NCBI GenBank assembly: GCA_963746735.1
Contig: CAVVCO010000037.1
Span: 62,001-126,000, forward strand
Reading direction: 5' to 3'
DNA length: 64,000 nt
Origin: CAVSWT01 sp963746735
Lineage (GTDB): Bacteria > Bacteroidota > Ignavibacteria > Ignavibacteriales > Ignavibacteriaceae
Shown here: piece after piece, positions 21,579-30,586 of the stretch
How positions within the stretch are numbered: position 1 is the first letter of the stretch
Layout of the letters: each line of letters opens with the position of its first letter
The notes under the pieces: generated by a model
Told to the model about the DNA's origin: nothing
The model's input: only the letters and a program-made list of their open reading frames with translations
The model's database searches: none
Translations under genes and position numbers: made by a program

Positions 21579-24011
21579 ATGAATAACAGATTTGATTTAA
21601 CAGATAACTGGCAATTCAAAATAAATTCAAAATTGCCAAACAAAAACGAATTTAAAGATTGGCGAAATGCGACAATTCCCGGCACTGTGCACACAGATTT
21701 GCTTAATCATAAATTAATTGATGAACCTTTTTATGATGACAATGAATTAAAATTAAATTGGATTTGTGAAAATGATTGGGTTTATAAATCGACATTTGAT
21801 AAACCTAAAGATTTCGAAAAAGAACTCTCGCAGTTTTTAATTTTTGAAGGATTAGATACAGTTTCAGAAATATATTTAAATAAAAAGCTCCTCGGAAAAT
21901 CCGATAACATGTTTGTTAAATATGAATTTGAAATTTCATCTCTTATTAAAGATAAAAATAATGAATTGGAAGTTAGATTTTCTTCACCTATAAAATATGC
22001 AAAATCTTTAGAAGAAAAATACGGCAAGCTTTCGGTTGCTTTAGATTCAAGCAGAGTTTATATCAGAAAGGCTCAATATTCATTCGGCTGGGATTGGGGT
22101 CCTTCATTTCCAACCATGGGGATTTGGCGGCCGGTATACTTGCTTCAGAAAAATAAAGTCACTATTAATTCTTTTACTTTCACAACGAAAAAAATCACAG
22201 CTAAAAAAGCTATTGTTGAAGTAAAGATAAATCTTAATCAAAAACCGAAGAGAAAATATAAAATTAGTATAACTCTCACTCGTAATAATCAGAATTTTGA
22301 AGGCGAGAAAGTTGTAGATTCAAATAAAGAAGTTACATTAAAATTAAGAATTGAAGATCCCAAACTATGGTGGCCAAATAACGAGGGAGAACAAAATTTA
22401 TATGATTTGAATATTTCATTATTTGATGAATCCGGGAATATGCTTGATGAAAAAAATAAGAAGGTAGGAATAAGAACAATTTCTTTGCAGCTTAAAAATA
22501 ATCATGACTCTACTTTTAGATTTATTATAAACAACAAGCCCATATTTGCAAAGGGCGTGAACTGGATTCCAGCGGATTCTTTTTTACCGCGAGTAACTGA
22601 AGAAAAATATAAAACTCTATTAATGTATGCTAAAGATGCTAGCATGAACATAGTTAGAGTTTGGGGTGGCGGTTTTTATGAGAATGATATTTTTTATGAC
22701 CTATGTGATGAATTAGGACTACTCGTTTGGCAGGATTTCATGTTTGCCTGTGCCGCATATCCTGAACAAAAAGATTTCTTAAAAAATGTTAAAAATGAAG
22801 TAACTCAAAATGTAGAGCGGCTGCAGCATCATGCATCTATTGCTTTGTGGTGCGGTAATAATGAGAATGAATGGCTTTGGTATCAAGGACAAAAGAAATC
22901 TTATAAATTAATGCCGGGTTATAAAATTTATCATGATTTGATACCGAATATAATTAAAGAGATTGACCCAGCCAGGCCTTACTGGCCTTCTTCTCCTTTC
23001 AGTTTTGATAAAGATCCGAATTCACATTCAAGCGGCAACAGGCATGAATGGGGAATATGGAGTATGTGGAAAGATTATGAATTAGTAAAAGATGATCAAA
23101 GTTTATTTGTAACAGAATTTGGTTTTCAAGGGCCGGCAAACAAAAAAACTTTTGAGAAATATTTATCTGAAGAAAATAGAAAAATTAATAATCCAATTTT
23201 TGAGTTTCACAATAAGCAAATAGAAGGGCCGGAAAGAGTTTTCAAATTTTTATCAAGTCATTTGCCTATTAAAACTAACTGGGAAGATTTTATTTATCTC
23301 GCTCAGCTCAATCAAGGATTTGCATTGAAGACTTGTCTTGAGCACTGGAGGCAAAATTGGCCTGTTACTAACGGAAGCATTATCTGGCAAATAAATGATT
23401 GCTGGCCGGTAACAAGCTGGGCAATTATTGATTCGGAATTAACTCCTAAAATTGCATATCATTTTGTAAAAAATATTTTTAACCAGCAGTTAGTTGGTGT
23501 TATTAAAAATAATAATGACTTAAATGTTCAAATGGTTAATAGCAGCTCGGATGATTTTAACTTTAAATTAAAAATTGAAGTTTATGAAAATTCGGGTTCG
23601 TTAATTAGTGAAAGCAAGATTAGCGATCATATTACAGGTGATACAAAAAAAGTATTCAAAATAATTCCAATTAAATCATTACCTGAAAATAAAAAATGGA
23701 TAATAGTTCTTTCTTTATATGATCAGAACAATCAACTGGTATTTAGAAATTTTTACACTGAAGAAAAATGGAAGTTTAAAACCTTAGCTTTGCCAAAAAT
23801 TAAAATTGAGCTTCAAGAAAATGGATTAAAACTTACAACAAACAAACCAGCATATTTTGTGGATCTCTATCATCCTGAATTAGAATTTTCAGAAAGAGGA
23901 TTTATTCTTTTACCCGGTGAAGAAAAAGTTTTACAAATTATAGGCAGCAATCAATCAATTAATGTAAACGATATTCAAATCATTACATTAAATAATTATC
24001 TAATTTATTAA
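21579..24011 (+). CDS. GH2 beta-mannosidase
   Basis: Releases terminal beta-mannose from mannooligosaccharides. It lacks a signal peptide and is probably cytoplasmic. Domains: N-terminal jelly roll ('NATIPGTVHTDLL', 'WVYKSTF', 'SFGWDWGPSFPTMGIWRPVYL'), Ig-like domain, TIM barrel ('KGVNWIPADSFLPR', 'VRVWGGGFYEND', 'WQDFMFACAAYP'), C-terminal beta domains. The acid/base glutamate is in 'WCGNNENEW' (about residue 429) and the nucleophile in 'VTEFGFQG' (about 513). The 810-residue length fits bacterial enzymes. It starts 6 bp after the previous gene and is followed closely by an aldo/keto reductase, so it belongs to the same transcription unit as the GH130 upstream. Confidence 0.93.
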   Translation: MNNRFDLTDNWQFKINSKLPNKNEFKDWRNATIPGTVHTDLLNHKLIDEPFYDDNELKLNWICENDWVYKSTFDKPKDFEKELSQFLIFEGLDTVSEIYLNKKLLGKSDNMFVKYEFEISSLIKDKNNELEVRFSSPIKYAKSLEEKYGKLSVALDSSRVYIRKAQYSFGWDWGPSFPTMGIWRPVYLLQKNKVTINSFTFTTKKITAKKAIVEVKINLNQKPKRKYKISITLTRNNQNFEGEKVVDSNKEVTLKLRIEDPKLWWPNNEGEQNLYDLNISLFDESGNMLDEKNKKVGIRTISLQLKNNHDSTFRFIINNKPIFAKGVNWIPADSFLPRVTEEKYKTLLMYAKDASMNIVRVWGGGFYENDIFYDLCDELGLLVWQDFMFACAAYPEQKDFLKNVKNEVTQNVERLQHHASIALWCGNNENEWLWYQGQKKSYKLMPGYKIYHDLIPNIIKEIDPARPYWPSSPFSFDKDPNSHSSGNRHEWGIWSMWKDYELVKDDQSLFVTEFGFQGPANKKTFEKYLSEENRKINNPIFEFHNKQIEGPERVFKFLSSHLPIKTNWEDFIYLAQLNQGFALKTCLEHWRQNWPVTNGSIIWQINDCWPVTSWAIIDSELTPKIAYHFVKNIFNQQLVGVIKNNNDLNVQMVNSSSDDFNFKLKIEVYENSGSLISESKISDHITGDTKKVFKIIPIKSLPENKKWIIVLSLYDQNNQLVFRNFYTEEKWKFKTLALPKIKIELQENGLKLTTNKPAYFVDLYHPELEFSERGFILLPGEEKVLQIIGSNQSINVNDIQIITLNNYLIY

Positions 24012-24037
24012 TCAAAAATTAAATTAAAGAGAAATTA

Positions 24038-25006
24038 ATGGAGTACACTTACTTAGGAAAAACCGGATTACAAGTTAGTCGGCTTTGTTTAGGTACAATG
24101 AATTTTGGTCCTATTACGCCAGAAGCTGATGCTAATAAAATAATGAATAAAGCTTTAGAAGCGGGAGTAAATTTTTTTGATACTGCAAATGTTTATGGAA
24201 GAAAAAAAGGTGAAGGCGTAACAGAAAATATAATAGGAAGATGGCTTTCACACAACAAAAGTAATCGTGATAAAATTGTGCTTGCTACAAAAGTATATGG
24301 CGAAATGGGTGATGGAATAAATGACAGACGTTTATCTGCTTATCACATTAAGAAAGCTTGCGAGGATAGTTTAACTCGGCTCAAAACTGACCATATCGAT
24401 TTATATCAAATGCATCATGTTGAAAGAAACACGCCTTGGGACGAAATCTGGCAGGCAATGGAACAACTTATTACGGCAGGAAAAGTTATTTATGTTGGCA
24501 GCAGTAATTTTGCTGGTTGGGATATTGCAACGGCTTGTGAGACCGCTTCAAAGAAAAACTTGCTTGGACTAGTCAGTGAACAAAGTAAATATAATTTATT
24601 CAATCGCTTTATTGAGCGAGAAGTTGTGCCGGCTTGCCAATATTATGGAGTTGGAATTATTCCCTGGAGTCCTCTGGAAGGAGGATTGCTCGGTGGGGTT
24701 ATAAAATCCACTAAAACAAATAGAAGAAGAACCGATGAAATAAAAAATAAATTAAAAGCTAATTATGCTCAGATTGAAAAATGGGAAAAGTTTTGTAAAA
24801 AAATTGGTGAAGAACCTGCAGATACAGCATTAGCATGGCTGCTGCATCAAACTGCTGTAACAGCTCCCATCATTGGGCCAAGAACGTTGGAGCAATTTAG
24901 TAAATCATTACGTGCAGTTGAGATTAATTTAGATGATAAATTGCTGAAGGAGTTAGATGAAATATTTCCTCCCGCAGGCATTGCCCCACAATATTACGCT
25001 TGGTGA
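24038..25006 (+). CDS. Aldo/keto reductase
   Basis: NAD(P)H-dependent reductase of the AKR superfamily, 322 residues. The tetrad contexts are visible: 'GVNFFDTANVYG' (Asp, Tyr), 'IVLATKVYG' (Lys) and 'LYQMHHVE' (His), plus C-terminal cofactor motifs 'PIIGPRTLEQF'. Cytoplasmic. It follows the beta-mannosidase by 26 bp and is followed 4 bp later by an exported protein, so it is part of the same run of genes. Likely acts on a sugar or keto-sugar intermediate; the substrate cannot be read. Confidence 0.88.
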   Translation: MEYTYLGKTGLQVSRLCLGTMNFGPITPEADANKIMNKALEAGVNFFDTANVYGRKKGEGVTENIIGRWLSHNKSNRDKIVLATKVYGEMGDGINDRRLSAYHIKKACEDSLTRLKTDHIDLYQMHHVERNTPWDEIWQAMEQLITAGKVIYVGSSNFAGWDIATACETASKKNLLGLVSEQSKYNLFNRFIEREVVPACQYYGVGIIPWSPLEGGLLGGVIKSTKTNRRRTDEIKNKLKANYAQIEKWEKFCKKIGEEPADTALAWLLHQTAVTAPIIGPRTLEQFSKSLRAVEINLDDKLLKELDEIFPPAGIAPQYYAW

Positions 25007-25010
25007 TAGA

Positions 25011-28000
25011 TTGAAAAAAAATATTATTCATATTCTTCCTTTAATATTTGTATTTGTTTGTTCAATCAACTTTACATATTCACAGCAAATTAATATTAGT
25101 AGAATTGATCAAATGCCGAATAAACCATCTCCGTATTTAATGCGAGATTGGAAGAAAGTTGCACTTGGTTATGATTCGCTTGTTTTTAATTTTAATCTTA
25201 CCGGTCAGTATCTTCCATTAATTTGGATAAACAATAACACAATCAATTATCCAGCGCACAATAGTTTTGGACTGCATACAGTAGTTGGAACTGTTGACCC
25301 CAATTCAGCTGAAGCAATTAATTGTTTACCAGCAATAATTGGGGCAAGCTTGGTTGGAGTGGATAAGTCAAATCAGAATAGCAACAACTATGCTTTGATG
25401 GCTGAGGAATGGTTCAATAAAAATAACGGTGAACTTGTTTATCTAAATCATCCTGATGCTATAACCGGAGATGATTGGTGGTATGAAACAATGCCGAATG
25501 TATTTTTCTACCAAGTGTATGATCTTTATCCAAATACCGGTGATTTTAATTATCAATTTTCTACTATTGCAGATAGATGGCTGCAGGCAGTTAATTCAAT
25601 GGGAGGCAATACTACTCCATGGCGCGATCCATATATGAATTACAGAGCATTTAATTTAAAAACCATGAAACCTTTGTCAACCGGTGTTATTGAACCGGAA
25701 GCAGCAGGAGCAATAGCATGGATTCTTTACAATGCTTTTATTGAAACGGGGAATGCAAAGTACCGTATTGGTGCTGAGCAGGCAATGGAATTTTTAAATA
25801 GTCTTGCTTCAAACCCGGCATACGAATTACAATTATCTTACGGTGTTTATGCTGCGGCAAGAATGAATGCTGAACTTGGAACTAATTACGATATAACAAA
25901 ATTAATTAATTGGTGTTTTAATATTGGTCCGCTTAGGCAATGGGGAGCAATTGTAGGAACCTGGGGAGGATATGATGTTGATGGATTAATTGGCGAATCA
26001 ATTGATAATGATTATGCTTTTACTATGAATACTTTCGAACAAGTTGGTGCTTTAGTTCCATTAGTTCGTTATGATGATAGATTTGCCAGGGCAATCGGCA
26101 AATGGGTTTTAAATGCCTCTAATGCAGCAAGATTATTTTACACAAATTATTTGCCGGATATTAAGCAAGATAGTGAAGGCTGGGCTCATCAATACGATCC
26201 TAATTCTTATATTGCTCACGAAGCTCTTCGCGAATCACAAAATGCAGTCTCTCCTTATGCAACAGGAGATGCTATTAGCGGCGGCTGGGGTGCAACTAAT
26301 TTAGCTCTTTACGGTTCATCGCATGTTGGGATTTTAGGCGGCATAATTGATACAACAAACGTTGAAGGAATTTTAAAGCTTGATTTATTAAAGACTGATT
26401 ATTTTCATAAAGATGCTTATCCATCTTATTTAATTTATAATCCTTATGATTCTTTGAAAACCATTTCGCTCAATGTTGGTTCCGGTACTTACAATATTTA
26501 TGATGCTGTATCAAATACATTTATTAAAAGTAACGTTTCAAATAATACTTCAATTGAAATTCCGGCTGACCAAGCTTTGATTTGTGTTATTACTCCATCT
26601 AGCGGAACAACTTCTTACGAACTGAATAAAACTTTAGTTAACAACATTATCATAGATTATAATTCAGGTTTATCCGTTTCAAATTATCCGCCAAGAATTA
26701 AAAGTCTAGCAGCAAAGCCAAATGAAATCTTAATTGATTCTTCTACTAATATCTATTGCACTGCCGTAGATCAAGATAATAACCCTATCAATTTCAACTG
26801 GACCTCTAATCAAGGGCAAATAGTTGGAAGCGGCCAGCAAATTAAATTCACTGCTCCAAGCAATCCTGGTTCATATATCATAAAATGTAAAATTGATGAC
26901 GGCAATAGTGGACAAGATTCTGCCCAAGTAACTATTAAAGTTGTAGAGTCCTTTAATAGTAATCCTATAATTAATAAAATTATAGCAACTCCCAGAAAAA
27001 TAGATTTAGGAAAAAACTGTAATATTATTTGTTACGCAACCGATCCAGAAAACGATACAATAGGTTTTACGTGGTCTTCAGAATTTGGGACAATAAATGG
27101 AGAAGGCGATCAAATTACATGGACTGCACCGTCAACTTCAGGAAATTATTTTATCAAGTGTAAAGTTGATGATGGGAAAGGTGGTTTAACTGAAGACAGC
27201 ATTGAAGTATCTGTAAGAGATCTATCAATAGTTCAGACAGGCAATCTTGTTGCATATTATCCTTTTAATGGTAATGCTAATGATGAAAGTGGAAACGGAA
27301 ATAACGGGACTGTATTTCAAGCATCTCTTACTACGGATAGATTTAAGGTTCCCAATAGTGCTTATTCATTTGATGGCGTTAACGATAATATCCAGGTAAC
27401 AAATAGTTCATCTTTAAATTTTCAAAATTCTATCACAGTAAATTTCTGGATGAAAGTTGGAGAATTTTACGATCGGGAACAATATCCTATTTCACACGGT
27501 AATTGGGAAAACAGATGGAAAATTTCCATCACAAATAAGAAAATTAGATGGACCATTAAGACTACAACCGGTACAAAAGATTTAGATTCTGAAACAGAAC
27601 TTAAATTAGATTCACTTTATAATGTTACTGCAATTTATAGTGGAAGCGATTTTGAAATTTATATTAATGGTAAGCTTGATGCATTTACAACTTTCAGCGG
27701 TAAGCTGCTTACCACGACTATCGATTTAATGGTTGGACAAGTTTTACCCGGGAACACTCAGTATAATTTTAAAGGCGTGCTTGATGATATAAGAATTTAT
27801 GATTATGCAATCCCTTATTCTGAAATTCAAAAATTATATGATATAAACACTGATGTTGCGGAAGAAAACAACTCACTAATTCCGACAGAAAATTTTTTAT
27901 ATCAGAATTATCCTAATCCATTTAACGGGCAGTCGGTAATCAAATTTAATCTTGTCCAAAGCAGTAATGTCAATATTGAAATTTATGATATTCTTGGAAG

Positions 28001-28163
28001 AAAGATTAGAAATTTGCTGAATGAAAATTTCAACGCTGGATTTCATTCAGTCACTTGGGATGCGAAAAATGATGGCGGCGATAAAGTAGCTTCAGGAATT
28101 TATATTTATGAATTAAAAACTTCACTATATCTTAAAAGTCGCAAAATGATCTTGCTTCAATAA
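25011..28163 (+). CDS. Exported multidomain protein: helical domain, two Ig-like domains, LamG, T9SS tail
   Basis: Predicted secreted surface protein of ~1050 residues. TTG 25011 is the likely start because it opens a signal peptide (LKKNIIHILPLIFVFVCSIN...). Residues ~25-540 are a helical domain rich in Trp/Gly turns ('GDDWWYETMPNVFFYQVYDL', 'EPEAAGAIAWILYNAF', 'SGGWGATNLALYGSSHVG') that looks like an (alpha/alpha)-barrel glycan enzyme but matches no family I know. Then two Ig-like repeats ('PRIKSLAAKPNEILIDSS', 'NPIINKIIATPRKIDLGK'), a LamG domain ('NLVAYYPFNGNANDESGNGNNG', 'GVLDDIRIYDYA') and a T9SS domain ('YQNYPNPFNGQSVIKF'). It probably acts on or binds the same polysaccharide outside the cell. 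Confidence 0.7.
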   Translation: MKKNIIHILPLIFVFVCSINFTYSQQINISRIDQMPNKPSPYLMRDWKKVALGYDSLVFNFNLTGQYLPLIWINNNTINYPAHNSFGLHTVVGTVDPNSAEAINCLPAIIGASLVGVDKSNQNSNNYALMAEEWFNKNNGELVYLNHPDAITGDDWWYETMPNVFFYQVYDLYPNTGDFNYQFSTIADRWLQAVNSMGGNTTPWRDPYMNYRAFNLKTMKPLSTGVIEPEAAGAIAWILYNAFIETGNAKYRIGAEQAMEFLNSLASNPAYELQLSYGVYAAARMNAELGTNYDITKLINWCFNIGPLRQWGAIVGTWGGYDVDGLIGESIDNDYAFTMNTFEQVGALVPLVRYDDRFARAIGKWVLNASNAARLFYTNYLPDIKQDSEGWAHQYDPNSYIAHEALRESQNAVSPYATGDAISGGWGATNLALYGSSHVGILGGIIDTTNVEGILKLDLLKTDYFHKDAYPSYLIYNPYDSLKTISLNVGSGTYNIYDAVSNTFIKSNVSNNTSIEIPADQALICVITPSSGTTSYELNKTLVNNIIIDYNSGLSVSNYPPRIKSLAAKPNEILIDSSTNIYCTAVDQDNNPINFNWTSNQGQIVGSGQQIKFTAPSNPGSYIIKCKIDDGNSGQDSAQVTIKVVESFNSNPIINKIIATPRKIDLGKNCNIICYATDPENDTIGFTWSSEFGTINGEGDQITWTAPSTSGNYFIKCKVDDGKGGLTEDSIEVSVRDLSIVQTGNLVAYYPFNGNANDESGNGNNGTVFQASLTTDRFKVPNSAYSFDGVNDNIQVTNSSSLNFQNSITVNFWMKVGEFYDREQYPISHGNWENRWKISITNKKIRWTIKTTTGTKDLDSETELKLDSLYNVTAIYSGSDFEIYINGKLDAFTTFSGKLLTTTIDLMVGQVLPGNTQYNFKGVLDDIRIYDYAIPYSEIQKLYDINTDVAEENNSLIPTENFLYQNYPNPFNGQSVIKFNLVQSSNVNIEIYDILGRKIRNLLNENFNAGFHSVTWDAKNDGGDKVASGIYIYELKTSLYLKSRKMILLQ

Positions 28164-28249
28164 CCAGCGTCAATCTTGCATCACCTTTTATATCATTTAT
28201 TTAGATTAAATTATGCTCTGAATCTAATACTATATGGAAAGAAAATGAG

Positions 28250-30586
28250 ATGATTAAAAAAGAGATCCCAAATAAAATTGCATTTATAGGTGATTATTTA
28301 CCACGTAAGTGCGGTATCGCAACTTTTACTTCTGATATTTACACAACCATTTCTACACAATATCCTAAAAGTGATTGCTTTGTGGTATCAGTAAATGATA
28401 TTAAAGAAGGTTATGATTATCCTCAAGAAGTAAGGTTCGAAATTGAAGAACAAAAACTTGCTTCTTATCAGCGAGCTGCAGATTTTTTAAATTTTAATAA
28501 TACCGAAGTTGTTTCGCTTCAGCATGAGTTTGGAATTTATGGCGGACTTTCAGGCAGTCACATTTTAGCACTTTTAAGAGATCTTCATTTACCTATAGTC
28601 ACTACTTTACATACAATACTTGAAACACCAACTTCCGAGCAATTTTTAGTAATGAACGAACTCATAAAACTTTCTGCCCGTCTTGTTTCCATGACAGAAA
28701 AAGGTAAAACTTTTCTTACCGGGATTTATAATGCACCGGCGGAAAAGATAGATGTTATTCCGCATGGAATTCCGGATATGTCATTTGTAGATCCGAATTT
28801 TTATAAAGACCAGTTTGGTGTTGAAGGAAAACAAGTCCTTTTAACTTTCGGCTTGCTCTCTCCGCAAAAAGGGATTGAAAATGTTTTAAAAGCATTACCT
28901 ACGGTGTTAAAAGAATTTCCAAATGTAGTTTATGTAATTCTTGGTGCAACACATCCAAACCTGATTAAAGAACAAGGTGAAACATACAGAATGAGCCTCG
29001 AACGGTTGGCCGCGGATCTCGGAATAAAAAAGAATGTAATTTTTTATAACAGGTTTGTTGATATTGAAGAACTTAAAGCTTTTATCGGAATGTCTGATAT
29101 TTACATTACACCATATATTAACAAAGCACAAATAACATCCGGAGCATTGGCATACGCATTCGGATGCGGCAAGGCAGTTGTTTCAACTCCCTATTGGCAT
29201 GCTGAAGAACTTTTAGCTGATGACAGAGGTATTCTTGTTCCTTTTGCTGATTCTAGTGCAATAGCAACTGAATTATTATCTTTACTTAAGGATGAAAACA
29301 GACGGCATGCAATGAGAAAAAAAGCTTACATGCTGGGCCGTGATATGATCTGGAGTGAAATTGCGCATCGTTATGTTGAGTCTTTTCAAAAAGCAAGACT
29401 TCCTAAAATTGATAAATATCCCCGAATATTTGCAGTTAAAACTCTTGAAGAAAAAAGAGCAGAACTTCCTGAAATAAAATTAAATCATTTAATAAGAATG
29501 ACTGATTCAACAGGCTTATATCATCATGCAATCGGATCTATTCCAAATTATAATGAAGGGTATTGCACCGATGATAATGCCCGTGCGCTTCTGCTCACTG
29601 TTCTACTTGAAGAAGTATACGAGGATACAGCAAAAATTCAGGAGCTATCCAGCCGTTATTCTGCTTTTGTTAATTATGCATTCAGCAAAAAGAAGAAACA
29701 TTTCAGAAATTTTATGAGCTATGATAGAAAATGGATTGAAGATGTTGGCTCCGATGATTGTCAAGGAAGATCAATTTGGGCATTAGGAACTTGCGCCGGC
29801 AGATCCAAGTACCCTAATTTTCATATGTGGGGGGCTCAATTATTTAATCAGATTATTCCCACAGCAACAGAATTAACATCGCCGAGAGCATGGGCTTTTA
29901 CATTACTTGGAATAAATGAATACTTTAAAAGAATGAGCGGGGATACCGTTGCGAGTCAAATCAATGATGAACTTACAAATCGCCTTACTCATCTTTATGA
30001 TTCTGTTGCCGAAGAAAAGTGGTTTTGGTTTGAAGAAATTTTATCCTATGATAATGCAATAATTCCTCGTGCTTTAATAGTGAGCGGTCAAAGGACCGGG
30101 AATGAAAAAACTTTTGATATTGGATTAAAGTCTTTAAGATGGCTTTTAAAAATCCAAACATCAGAGGGCGGATATTTCAGGCCGATCGGCTCAAATGGAT
30201 TTTATATAAAAGAAGGTTACCGGGCAAAATTTGATCAGCAGCCGATAGAAGCGTATTCAATGTTATCAGCTTGTCTTGAAGCTTCAAGAGCGACAGATGA
30301 TAAGTTCTGGCTTGAATCTGCAAGAATGATTTTTGAATGGTTCTTAGGTAGAAATGATCTAGGGATCCCGCTTTATAACACTAAAACCGGCGGATGTCAT
30401 GACGCACTTCATGTTGACAGAATAAATCAAAACCAGGGCGGTGAATCAACTCTCGCATTTTTACTTTCGCTTATAGAAATGCATATAATGGAAAATTCTT
30501 TCCGCTCATTTGAACAGCTTAAAGGCATTAAACATCATACAAAAATTATTGAAAAAAAAATTATGGAAGAACATGAAAGCAATTAG
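28250..30586 (+). CDS. GT4 glycosyltransferase fused to an alpha/alpha-barrel domain
   Basis: Cytoplasmic two-domain protein of 778 residues. Residues ~1-375 are a GT-B fold family-4 transferase ('GDYLPRKCGIATFTSDIY', 'SLQHEFGIYGG', 'VIPHGIPD', 'LTFGLLSPQKGIENVLKAL', 'YITPYINKAQITSGALAYAFGCGKAVVSTPYWHAEELL'). Residues ~390-770 are a helical domain ('CTDDNARALLL', 'DDCQGRSIWALG', 'TGGCHDALHVDRINQNQGGESTLAFLLSL') related to the lipoprotein at 20271-21572. The next gene, a GH130, starts 14 bases before this stop, so the two products are probably made together. The acceptor and product are unknown; synthesis and remodelling of a mannose-containing glycan is one possibility. Confidence 0.8.
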   Translation: MIKKEIPNKIAFIGDYLPRKCGIATFTSDIYTTISTQYPKSDCFVVSVNDIKEGYDYPQEVRFEIEEQKLASYQRAADFLNFNNTEVVSLQHEFGIYGGLSGSHILALLRDLHLPIVTTLHTILETPTSEQFLVMNELIKLSARLVSMTEKGKTFLTGIYNAPAEKIDVIPHGIPDMSFVDPNFYKDQFGVEGKQVLLTFGLLSPQKGIENVLKALPTVLKEFPNVVYVILGATHPNLIKEQGETYRMSLERLAADLGIKKNVIFYNRFVDIEELKAFIGMSDIYITPYINKAQITSGALAYAFGCGKAVVSTPYWHAEELLADDRGILVPFADSSAIATELLSLLKDENRRHAMRKKAYMLGRDMIWSEIAHRYVESFQKARLPKIDKYPRIFAVKTLEEKRAELPEIKLNHLIRMTDSTGLYHHAIGSIPNYNEGYCTDDNARALLLTVLLEEVYEDTAKIQELSSRYSAFVNYAFSKKKKHFRNFMSYDRKWIEDVGSDDCQGRSIWALGTCAGRSKYPNFHMWGAQLFNQIIPTATELTSPRAWAFTLLGINEYFKRMSGDTVASQINDELTNRLTHLYDSVAEEKWFWFEEILSYDNAIIPRALIVSGQRTGNEKTFDIGLKSLRWLLKIQTSEGGYFRPIGSNGFYIKEGYRAKFDQQPIEAYSMLSACLEASRATDDKFWLESARMIFEWFLGRNDLGIPLYNTKTGGCHDALHVDRINQNQGGESTLAFLLSLIEMHIMENSFRSFEQLKGIKHHTKIIEKKIMEEHESN

